Shown here in pieces: positions 7,183-13,547 of a DNA stretch of 15,610 nucleotides (position 1 is its first letter; the number at the start of each line of letters is the position of its first letter). The DNA is from Acidobacteriota bacterium (GTDB taxonomy: Bacteria; Acidobacteriota; HRBIN11): NCBI GenBank assembly GCA_025061865.1, contig JANXAA010000003.1:7415-23024 (forward strand). The letters run 5' to 3'. Below the pieces are notes generated by a model, which saw only the letters and a list, made by a program, of their open reading frames with translations, was not told where the DNA came from and ran no database searches. Both the position numbers and the translations under genes were made by a program.

Positions 7183-8490
7183 CTAGAGGACGGGCCGGAG
7201 GATTTCGTCGGGGGAGTGGAACCAGGCCGTCTCGTGGCGTTGGGGGCCACTGGACAGGAGGACGACGGGTCGGCCCGTGTACTCTTCGATGCGCCGGATA
7301 TAAGCCCGGGCCGCTTCGGGTAGGTAGTCCAGACAAGCCGCTCCGTAAGTCGACTCGGGCCAGCCGGGCCAGTCTTCATAGATGGGTTGGACGCGCATCA
7401 GCAGGTCGGCCCGGACGGGGCAGCCTTCGACGGGCCATCCGTCCAGGGTGTAGCCGACGCACAGGCGGACCCTGGGCAAGCCGTCCAGGATGTCCAGCTT
7501 CGTCAGGATGATGCCATCGACGTCATTGAGGTCACAGGCATACTTAAGGGCGACCAGGTCCAGCCAGCCGCACCGGCGGGGTCGGCCCGTCGTAGCACCG
7601 TACTCGGCACCCCGCTCTCGGATGGACTGACCGACTTCGTCATGAAGCTCCGTCGGAAAGGGGCCAGCGCCGACGCGAGTGCAGTACGCCTTGCTGACGC
7701 CGAACACCCGGTGGACCCATCGGGGACTGATGCCAAGGCCGATGCTGATGCCGCCGGCACTGCAGTGGGACGACGTCACGAAGGGGTATGTCCCGTGGTC
7801 GACGTCCAGGAGGGTCCCCTGAGCCCCCTCGAAGAGCACGCGGGCGCCCTGCCGGAGCCGGTCCCGGAGCCAGATGTCCGTTTGAGTCACGCAGTCGGCC
7901 AGATATGTCTCGGCCCGTTCCAGGACGGCCTGAAAGCGATCCCACTCGGCTCGACGCTCAGGCGACGCCGCAGCCGGTCCGAACGTCCGGACATACCGGT
8001 CCCACAGCCATTTGACATGGGACCGCCAGGTCCCGTCGGTGACCTGTCCCATCAGGAGGCCTCGGCGGCCGTACTTGTCCTCATAAGCCGGGCCGATGCC
8101 CCGGCGAGTCGTCCCGATGGGACAGTGGCCCCGAAAGTCTTCCTCCTGAGCCTCCAGCCACCGGTGAATCGGCGTGATGACATGTGCCCGGTCGCTGACC
8201 CAGAGGCGGCCCCGCCAGGCCAAGCCGATGGCCTCCAGGTCGGCGATTTCCCCCAGGAGGGCCTCGACGTCGATGACCATCCCGTTGCCCATGACGTTTT
8301 GGACGTGGGGATGGAAGATACCAGCCGGGATGTGATGGACGACAAACTTCCGGCCGTCTCGATAGACCGTATGGCCGGCGTTATGGCCCCCCTGATAGCG
8401 GGCGACGATGTCAAAGTGTTCAGCCAGGAGGTCGACGACCTTACCTTTGCCCTCATCACCCCACTGAAGACCCACGACGGCGACGTTCAA
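7183..8490 (-). CDS. purA: Adenylosuccinate synthetase
   Basis: PurA condenses IMP with aspartate using GTP, the first committed step from IMP to AMP. The 435-residue product is full length for the family. It has the N-terminal P-loop-like QWGDEGKGK (9-17, catalytic D12), GGHNAGHT (34-41, catalytic H40), GTTRRGIGPAYEDK (126-139) for IMP binding, and the later EGAQG, TRVGAGPFPTE and LTKLDILDG blocks. The C-terminal base-recognition segment reads SSGPQRHETAW where SVGP-x-R-x-x-T is usual. The start is TTG 8490: the family sequence begins exactly there, GGAGG lies 6 bp upstream, and the TTG overlaps the preceding stop as TTGA. It is the last gene of the glgA-trxA-cysteine-cluster-purA operon. 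No clear terminator follows. Confidence 0.97.
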   Translation of the reverse strand: MNVAVVGLQWGDEGKGKVVDLLAEHFDIVARYQGGHNAGHTVYRDGRKFVVHHIPAGIFHPHVQNVMGNGMVIDVEALLGEIADLEAIGLAWRGRLWVSDRAHVITPIHRWLEAQEEDFRGHCPIGTTRRGIGPAYEDKYGRRGLLMGQVTDGTWRSHVKWLWDRYVRTFGPAAASPERRAEWDRFQAVLERAETYLADCVTQTDIWLRDRLRQGARVLFEGAQGTLLDVDHGTYPFVTSSHCSAGGISIGLGISPRWVHRVFGVSKAYCTRVGAGPFPTELHDEVGQSIRERGAEYGATTGRPRRCGWLDLVALKYACDLNDVDGIILTKLDILDGLPRVRLCVGYTLDGWPVEGCPVRADLLMRVQPIYEDWPGWPESTYGAACLDYLPEAARAYIRRIEEYTGRPVVLLSSGPQRHETAWFHSPDEILRPVL

Positions 8491-8810
8491 GGTCGACCTC
8501 CGTCGTCAAACCAGTAACTACACATGGGCACGCTCAAGAGGTCCCGGGGATTTCGGGGAAAGAGCTGGCACGGCCGAGGTCGGACGTGATAAATCCGGCA
8601 GAAGCCCGTCCCGTCGGCCTGTTCAGTGTAAAAGGGACACTGGTAGATAATCTTGCAGCAGGCCCCGCACCGCATGCAGGCCCCGCGTCGAGCCGATGAG
8701 CCGTCTGATTGAAACCACGAGACGACCCACCGGTGGAACTTATCGAGCAGGACGCGGCTTTTCCATTGCAGGTGGGCTACCCACACATAGTAGGGGACCA
8801 TAGGGTTCAC
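8487..8810 (-). CDS. Small cysteine-cluster protein of the CxxCxxCC (YkgJ-like, zinc/iron-chelating) family
   Basis: This 107-residue protein has eight cysteines (45, 48, 51, 52, 58, 71, 81, 97). The core is C45-x2-C48-x2-C51-C52, then C58 PF, a G-F-C71-R-I-Y block and R-P-x-x-C81-x-x-F-P. This is the signature of the widespread YkgJ-like family, thought to bind zinc or an iron-sulfur centre; its biochemical role is mostly unsettled. The start is taken as GTG 8810, overlapping the thioredoxin stop by 4 bp (GTGA); ATG 8801 (residue 4) is an equally possible start, and neither has a ribosome site, which suggests translation by coupling. Its own stop overlaps the purA TTG. The first 40 residues are aromatic- and basic-rich and outside the core family. 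Confidence 0.85.
   Translation of the reverse strand: MNPMVPYYVWVAHLQWKSRVLLDKFHRWVVSWFQSDGSSARRGACMRCGACCKIIYQCPFYTEQADGTGFCRIYHVRPRPCQLFPRNPRDLLSVPMCSYWFDDGGRP
8497..8501 (-). promoter_or_regulatory. Ribosome binding site deciding the TTG start of purA
   Basis: GGAGG on the minus strand lies 6 bases before TTG 8490, inside the end of the upstream cysteine-cluster gene. There is no ATG at the correct place for the PurA N-terminus, so this site with the TTG sets the start. Confidence 0.7.
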
Positions 8811-9145
8811 TCAAAGGAGGGTTTCAGGTGTCGGTGAAAGGCCTGGACGATACGTTCCTTGGTCGTCAGGCCCACGAACTGTTCGGCCACTTTGCCGTTG
8901 ACAAAGAGGATAAGTGTCGGAATCCCCCGGATGCCATACCGGATGGCCGTCTCCGGATTGTCGTCGACGTTGAGTTTGACGACCTTGACCTGGTCTTTGA
9001 ACTCCTGGGCGACTTCCTCCACGATCGGGGCCAAGGCCCGGCAGGGGGCGCACCAGGGGGCCCAGAAGTCGACCAGGACGGGAATGGAAGACTCGAGAAC
9101 CTCTTTCTGGAAGTCCTGGTCGGTCACGTTTTGAACCGTGCCCAT
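8807..9145 (-). CDS. trxA: Thioredoxin
   Basis: This 112-residue protein is a normal-length cytoplasmic thioredoxin, which reduces disulfides in target proteins using electrons from thioredoxin reductase. It shows VDFWAPWCAPC with the buried D26, active-site cysteines C32 and C35 and the cis-proline P76 in GIPT. The dipeptide between the cysteines is Ala-Pro, not the classical Gly-Pro, a change expected to shift redox potential slightly. The start ATG 9145 has a strong GGAGGT ribosome site 6 bp upstream. Only 3 bp separate it from the glgA stop, and the cysteine-cluster gene overlaps its stop, so the genes are co-expressed. Confidence 0.96.
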   Translation of the reverse strand: MGTVQNVTDQDFQKEVLESSIPVLVDFWAPWCAPCRALAPIVEEVAQEFKDQVKVVKLNVDDNPETAIRYGIRGIPTLILFVNGKVAEQFVGLTTKERIVQAFHRHLKPSFE

Positions 9146-9148
9146 GGG

Positions 9149-10600
9149 TCACCTCCGGACGATGCGCTCGTAGAGGTCGGTGTAGCGTCGGGCGGCCCGT
9201 CGCCAACTGAAGTCCTGGGCCATGCCACGCAGTATTAAAGTATGCCACAGGTCGGGAATCTTGTAAAAGTCGAAGGCGTCCTGCAGGGTCGCCACGAGGG
9301 CCTCGGTCGTCGGCGGCTCGAAGCGAAAGCCTGTGCCGATTTGGGGGGCCTCCCGCACGTCGATGACCGTGTCCCGGAGGCCGCCGACGGCCCGGACGAC
9401 AGGGACCGTCCCGTAGCGCAGGCTGTACATTTGATTGAGACCGCAAGGCTCGAACCGGGACGGCATCAGGTAAATGTCACAACCGGCCTCAATCTGATGG
9501 GCCATGGCCTCGTCGTAGCGGTCCACGTAGACTACTCGGCCAGGAAACAGACGGACGGCCCTTCGGAAGCCGTCCTCATAGGCGGCCTCCCCCGTTCCCT
9601 GGACGACTAGGCCGGCTCCCTGATCGACGATCCAGGGGATGGCCTCCAGTAAAAGGTCGATTCCCTTTTGATAGGTCAGTCGGGAGACCATCCCACAGAG
9701 GGGGGCCTCGGCCGGAACCGTCAGACCGAGGGTCTGTAAGAGATAAGCCTTACAGACTCGCTTTCCAGCCAGGTCCTGGACATCATAATGGGCCGGCAGG
9801 TAGGGGTCCCGGGCTGGGTCCCACACGTCCGTGTCGATCCCGTTCAGGATCCCCACCAGCTTGCTTCGCAAGTGCCGGAGGAGGCCGTCTAAGCCGTGGC
9901 CGTACTCGGGCCTCTGGATCTCCTCGGCATACGACGGACTGACCGTCGTGACGGCGTCGGCGGCCAAGAGGGCCGCCTTCAAGAGGTTGACCCGCCCGTA
10001 GAACTCAAAAGCTTCCGGGTGGAGGAACTGTTCCGACAGATTCAGCCACGGCCAGAGGTCCCTAAGAAATACGCCCTGATAGGCCAGATTGTGAACCGTC
10101 AGGACGATGGACACAGTCTCCAGCGTTGGGAACGCGCCTGTGTCGTATCGAAGCCAGGCGACGGCCGGGGCGGCGTGCCAGTCGTGCAGATGTAAGACGT
10201 CGGGAATCCACCGGCGCGTCTCGAGGGCTCGCAGGGCCATCCGGACAAAGGCGACGTACCGGGCCATGTCGTCCCAGTACTCGCCCCGCTGGGGGTCAGC
10301 GTAAATTCCCGACCGGTCAAAGTACTCAGGGATGTCGATGACCCAAAGATGGAAGGGCTGGGCCTCCCGTAGGCCCCAGACGAAGGCCCGCACGGGCTGG
10401 AAAGCCAAATGGTCGTAGAGGACTTCCGGCCATCGGTCGAAGGAGTCGGGTGTCAGAGAGACCGACCGGTAGCCCGGCAAGAGGAGGGTCACCTCATGAC
10501 CTGCCTGGGCCAGGGCCCGGGCCAGGCCCGTGACAGCGTCGGCCAGGCCGCCGACTTTGGCCCACGGGAACGCTTCGGCGGTGATGTGGGCGATCCGCAT
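9149..10600 (-). CDS. glgA: Glycogen synthase (ADP-glucose type, GT5)
   Basis: GlgA adds glucose from ADP-glucose to growing alpha-1,4-glucan chains. The 483-residue product matches the family's usual length of about 480. Family motifs are K15-V-G-G-L19 at the ADP-glucose site, LHLHDWHAA (137-144), LTVHNLAYQG (167-176), ILNGIDTDVW (251-260), SRLTYQKG (306-313), and SRFEPCGLNQ (381-390) with the catalytic E384. The ATG at 10600 is chosen because MRIAHITAEAFPWAKVGGLAD is the true family N-terminus; the frame stays open to 10699 but those 33 residues are not family-like. There is no good ribosome site before 10600. It heads the glgA-trxA-cysteine-cluster-purA operon; no other glycogen gene is visible here. 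Confidence 0.94.
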   Translation of the reverse strand: MRIAHITAEAFPWAKVGGLADAVTGLARALAQAGHEVTLLLPGYRSVSLTPDSFDRWPEVLYDHLAFQPVRAFVWGLREAQPFHLWVIDIPEYFDRSGIYADPQRGEYWDDMARYVAFVRMALRALETRRWIPDVLHLHDWHAAPAVAWLRYDTGAFPTLETVSIVLTVHNLAYQGVFLRDLWPWLNLSEQFLHPEAFEFYGRVNLLKAALLAADAVTTVSPSYAEEIQRPEYGHGLDGLLRHLRSKLVGILNGIDTDVWDPARDPYLPAHYDVQDLAGKRVCKAYLLQTLGLTVPAEAPLCGMVSRLTYQKGIDLLLEAIPWIVDQGAGLVVQGTGEAAYEDGFRRAVRLFPGRVVYVDRYDEAMAHQIEAGCDIYLMPSRFEPCGLNQMYSLRYGTVPVVRAVGGLRDTVIDVREAPQIGTGFRFEPPTTEALVATLQDAFDFYKIPDLWHTLILRGMAQDFSWRRAARRYTDLYERIVRR

Positions 10601-10782
10601 GATACAGGGCTTTGGGGCAGACGGGCATAGGGATAGGTGGGCAAGAGCCACTCCTGGTGTTGCCCCCAAAATTGGTGGGCACCCATACCGTATCGACATC
10701 GAGAGTGCCCAGGGTCGATGGGTGCCCGTATGCAGGCTACGAACCGACCCGCCCCCTCCTTTATCCCTTTTTATATTGTCTT
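10601..10782. other. Leader region of glgA with an inverted repeat
   Basis: This 182-bp non-coding stretch between the dehydrogenase stop and glgA holds GGGCACCCAT (10677-10686) and its exact inverse ATGGGTGCCC (10718-10727), 10-base arms with a 31-base loop. An A/T-rich patch at 10761-10792, read on the minus strand, contains two TATAAA-like hexamers and could act as a -10 region for glgA, but no good -35 partner was found. A ribosome-site-like AAAGGAGG at the same end has no start codon at a useful distance. Confidence 0.4.
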
Positions 10783-10792
10783 TTATATTGTC
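10769..10792. repeat. 12-bp perfect tandem duplication at the dehydrogenase stop codon
   Basis: TTTTATATTGTC occurs twice back to back (10769-10780 and 10781-10792). On the minus strand the duplicated unit carries the last codons and the TAA stop of the dehydrogenase gene; since 12 is a multiple of three, the second copy supplies a second in-frame TAA. Confidence 0.9.
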
Positions 10793-11577
10793 GGCGCCAG
10801 GCCGCCGTCCACGACCAGGACCTGGCCCGTGACGTAGGACGCCAGGTCCGACGCCAAAAACAGGACGGCGTGAGCGATCTCGGCCGGCTCAGCCAACCGC
10901 TTCAAGGGCGTAGCCTGGGCCCATTCGTCGAGGAGGGCCTCTGGCGTCGTCCCCCGCCGGCGGGCCGCTTGCGTCGCCAGCTCTAGCAGACGCTCCGTGC
11001 GCGTGTACCCCGGTGCCACGACGTTGACCAAGACGTTGGACGGGGCGACCTCCCGAGCCAGCGTCTTTAGAAAGCCGACGACACCCAAGCGCAAGCTGTT
11101 GGAGAGCATCAGCCGGTCTAGGGGGAAGCGGACGGACACGGACTCGATGGCGATCAACCGACCCCACCCCTGGGCCTGCATAAGAGGGAGGACAGCCTGG
11201 GCGATGTGGACGACGCTCCGAAGCGTCAATCGATAGGTCATATCCCACTGGTCTAAGGTCAATTCCTGGAAAGTGCCGGCCGGCGGTCCCCCGGCGTTGG
11301 CCACGGCGATGTGGACCGTCCCCCATCGGTCGACGACTTCCTGGACCCAGGCCCGCACGTCGGCTTCCCGCGTGACGTCGGCGACGTAAGCGTGGACCTC
11401 TTGACCCGTCGTCGCATGAATATGCCGACGGGCCTGTTCGAGCCGTTCCGGACTGCGAGCGCATATCGAAACGGTGGCCCCGGCTCGGGCCAGGGCCTCG
11501 GCGACGGCCCGGCCGATGCCCTGACTGGCGGCGGCGACGACGGCTACCTTGCCCGTTAAATCCACGACGACGGCCAT
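10783..11577 (-). CDS. Short-chain dehydrogenase/reductase, atypical FabG-like group
   Basis: This 264-residue protein has the SDR Rossmann fold: nucleotide loop AAASQGIG (15-22, in place of the usual TGxxxGIG), D67 in VADVT, NAG as ANAGG (93-97), and the C-terminal YVTGQVLVVDGGLAP. The catalytic centre is unusual. IESVSVRFPLDRLMLSNSLR has the serine near 146-148, but the Y-x3-K pair reads S159-x3-R163. I recall a recognised beta-ketoacyl-ACP-reductase-like subgroup with 'LSN-x-x-R' at this place, so this is probably a family trait and not damage; its substrate is unknown. The start ATG 11577 has GGGAGG 6 bp upstream. The frame is open to 11649 but that part overlaps the end of nuoN and is not SDR-like. 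It follows nuoN by 40 bp on the same strand. Confidence 0.88.
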   Translation of the reverse strand: MAVVVDLTGKVAVVAAASQGIGRAVAEALARAGATVSICARSPERLEQARRHIHATTGQEVHAYVADVTREADVRAWVQEVVDRWGTVHIAVANAGGPPAGTFQELTLDQWDMTYRLTLRSVVHIAQAVLPLMQAQGWGRLIAIESVSVRFPLDRLMLSNSLRLGVVGFLKTLAREVAPSNVLVNVVAPGYTRTERLLELATQAARRRGTTPEALLDEWAQATPLKRLAEPAEIAHAVLFLASDLASYVTGQVLVVDGGLAPTI

Positions 11578-11617
11578 CTGGGACCTCCCTGAGGTTAGGC
11601 CGTTCTCCTTATTTCCC

Positions 11618-13156
11618 TTATTTCCCCGTCGCTTGGAAGGCCATCCCAAACGTCTCGACGACGTAAGACGAGCGGGCCGTCCACCCGTAGATCGGCGAGA
11701 ACAGGATCCCCAGGACGAGGACGGCTATGCCCAGGACGAGGACAGCCCGGTAGGCCGAGTTCCACGAAAAGACGGTCCGGAACTCGCCGGGCCGCTCGAT
11801 GACCATGTTCTTGATGACGTACACGTAGTAGAACAGGGACACGACGCTGTTCAAGACGGCCAAGACGGCCAGCCACGCCCAGCCGCCCCGGAGGGCCGCC
11901 GCAAAGAGGAAGAATTTCCCGAAGAACCCGATGAACGGCGGGATCCCGGCCAGCGACAGCAGGAAGAAAGCCAGAACCCACGTGAGCTCGGGAAAACGGG
12001 ACGCCAGGCCTTGATAGGCCGCGATGTCCTCGTACTGGTCCGTGGCATCTGAGAGGGCCAAGACTGTGAAGAAAGCCCCCATGTTCATGACCAGATAGGC
12101 CACGACGTAGAAGAGCAGGGCCTGAAGCCCCTCTCGCGTCCCCGGCAAGACGGCCATCAGCATATAACCGGCATGGGAGATACTCGAATAGGCCAACATC
12201 CGCTTCATGTTCTTCTGCCAAAGGGCGACCGTATTCCCCCACGTCATCGTGATGGCCGCCACGACACTCAGGAATAGGGGCCAACCGAGGCCAGGGATGG
12301 CCTCCCAGGCCTCGGCCTCGGGACGGTAAATTGAAAAGCCGTGATAGAAAATCCGGACCAGCATGGCAAAGCCGGCCGCCTTGGGGGCGACCGTCAGGAA
12401 AGCGGCGACCGGCGTCGCCGCGCCCTGGTAAGCGTCTGGGGCCCAAAAGTGAAAGGGCACGGCCGCAATCTTGAAGGTCAGGCCCACCGACAGCAGGAGC
12501 ATGACGACGAGCCAGCCGGGCGCGATCGGCATCGTCTGAAGCCGTCGAGCGACCTCGGAGAGGTATAGCGTGCCGGTCAGCCCGTAAATCCAGCTTATGG
12601 CATAGAGCATAGCCCCCGTGGCGGCCGCCCCGAACACGATGTACTTCAGGCCGGCCTCGATGGAAGGCCGATGCATCTTCCGATAGGCGACCAGTAGATA
12701 CGAGCTTACGCTGACCATCTCGAGAGCCAGCATGATCATCACGAAGTGGACGGCCCCGACCAGGAGCATACAGGCCAGTTGAAGTCCCAGGAGGAGGACG
12801 TAGTATTCTCCAACCGGATAGTCGGCCAGCTCCCGATTTCGAAAGGAAACCCAGATGGTCAGTAGAGTCGCTATGCCGATGGCAATCTTTAAGTAGGTTC
12901 CGAAGGGATCGACGACCAAGAGGCCCGAGAAGGCCTCCGTCGGGGCGTGCGACAGGAGGGGTATGGCCAGGACGATCGCACCCAAGGCGATGCCAAAGGC
13001 CGTCCCCGGGAGGACAAAACGCTTGCGGACGTCCCGGAACACTAAGTCCAAGACGAGCAGGACCAAAAGGCCGACTGTCAGCCAGGCCTCGGGCGCGAAC
13101 AACCGCAGGGAAGCTTGCGTCGCCCGGACGATTTCCGTCACCGTCCCGCCTTCCAT
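11618..13156 (-). CDS. nuoN: NADH-quinone oxidoreductase subunit N
   Basis: NuoN is one of the antiporter-like proton-channel subunits in the membrane arm of complex I. The 512-residue, very hydrophobic product has the expected many-helix pattern and the key charged residues: E146 in the helix ALEMVSVSSYLLVAY, K171 in LKYIVFGA, K229 in TFKIAAVPFHFWAPDAYQG, K259 in VAPKAAGF, and K414 in FFGKFFLF. The SISHAGYMLM block (325-334) is also typical. The length and the absence of an extra C-terminal amphipathic helix favour NuoN over NuoL, and the PFHFWAPDAY/SISHAGY pair over NuoM. The start ATG 13156 has GAGGAG about 8 bp upstream. It follows nuoK by 79 bp, where nuoL and nuoM would usually stand. 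Confidence 0.95.
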   Translation of the reverse strand: MEGGTVTEIVRATQASLRLFAPEAWLTVGLLVLLVLDLVFRDVRKRFVLPGTAFGIALGAIVLAIPLLSHAPTEAFSGLLVVDPFGTYLKIAIGIATLLTIWVSFRNRELADYPVGEYYVLLLGLQLACMLLVGAVHFVMIMLALEMVSVSSYLLVAYRKMHRPSIEAGLKYIVFGAAATGAMLYAISWIYGLTGTLYLSEVARRLQTMPIAPGWLVVMLLLSVGLTFKIAAVPFHFWAPDAYQGAATPVAAFLTVAPKAAGFAMLVRIFYHGFSIYRPEAEAWEAIPGLGWPLFLSVVAAITMTWGNTVALWQKNMKRMLAYSSISHAGYMLMAVLPGTREGLQALLFYVVAYLVMNMGAFFTVLALSDATDQYEDIAAYQGLASRFPELTWVLAFFLLSLAGIPPFIGFFGKFFLFAAALRGGWAWLAVLAVLNSVVSLFYYVYVIKNMVIERPGEFRTVFSWNSAYRAVLVLGIAVLVLGILFSPIYGWTARSSYVVETFGMAFQATGK

Positions 13157-13200
13157 GATGACACTCCTCAGCCGGCAATTCGAGAATCCAGGAATTCGGT

Positions 13201-13230
13201 CATTCCGGAGTATGGCCCAACTCCCGAATG
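13201..13230. repeat. Strong stem-loop between nuoK and nuoN
   Basis: CATTCCGGAGT (13201-13211) and ACTCCCGAATG (13220-13230) form an 11-base stem with a single mismatch around an 8-base loop. It starts 5 bases after the nuoK stop on the transcript. No T-run follows, so it is unlikely to be a terminator; it could protect or process the mRNA between the two subunits. Confidence 0.65.
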
Positions 13231-13235
13231 CCTAA

Positions 13236-13547
13236 TTACCCTCGCAGTTCCCGAACCTGGTCGGCGGCGACGTCCCGGAACCGGCGGTAGATGGCCAGAC
13301 AAATAGCTAGAAAGACGGCCGCCTCGATAGCTGCCAGGAGGATGACGAAAAGGACAAAGACGTGCCCGTGCAGGTCCAAGCCATTAAACCGAGCGAAAGC
13401 GATCAGGTTCAGGTTCGCCGAGTTCAAGACTAACTCAACACCCATCAGGATGCCGATGGCATTCTTCCGAGTAAAGATAGCGACCAAGCCCAGCACAAAA
13501 AGGACAGCCGCTACGGTCAAGACTTCCGGTAGAGTCACCGCTGTCAT
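13236..13547 (-). CDS. nuoK: NADH-quinone oxidoreductase subunit K
   Basis: NuoK is a three-helix membrane subunit of complex I, related to MrpC. The 103-residue product has the family's normal size, three hydrophobic segments (about 7-25, 30-50, 60-86), and the two buried glutamates essential for proton pumping: E38 in MGVELVLNSANLNLIAF and E75 in LAAIEAAVFLAI. The ATG at 13547 is preferred because AGGAGG lies 7 bp upstream and the family N-terminus fits; the extra 18 residues of the longer frame are not NuoK-like. Its ATG overlaps the TGA of the coiled-coil gene by 4 bp. Confidence 0.96.
   Translation of the reverse strand: MTAVTLPEVLTVAAVLFVLGLVAIFTRKNAIGILMGVELVLNSANLNLIAFARFNGLDLHGHVFVLFVILLAAIEAAVFLAICLAIYRRFRDVAADQVRELRG

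Noticed and set aside
6840..7511. 223-codon + strand frame over the methyltransferase relic and purA end
   Set aside because: Low-complexity Arg/Gly/Pro product antisense to purA, no family signs.
7387..8517. 376-codon + strand open frame opposite purA
   Set aside because: Antisense shadow; no motif, and purA is certain on the other strand.
8828..9238. 136-codon + strand frame preceded by AAAGGAGG
   Set aside because: Opposite trxA. The ribosome-site-like sequence is a chance reverse of the thioredoxin 3' end; the product has no recognisable domain.
10601..10699. 33-residue N-terminal extension of GlgA
   Set aside because: It is not conserved in composition with the family; MRIAHITAEAFPW at 10600 is the standard GlgA start.
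11595..13178. 527-codon open frame on the minus strand overlapping all of nuoN
   Set aside because: It is a frame-shifted shadow of nuoN. The product is rich in Arg, Gly and Pro with no membrane segments or family motif, typical of alternate frames in GC-rich DNA.
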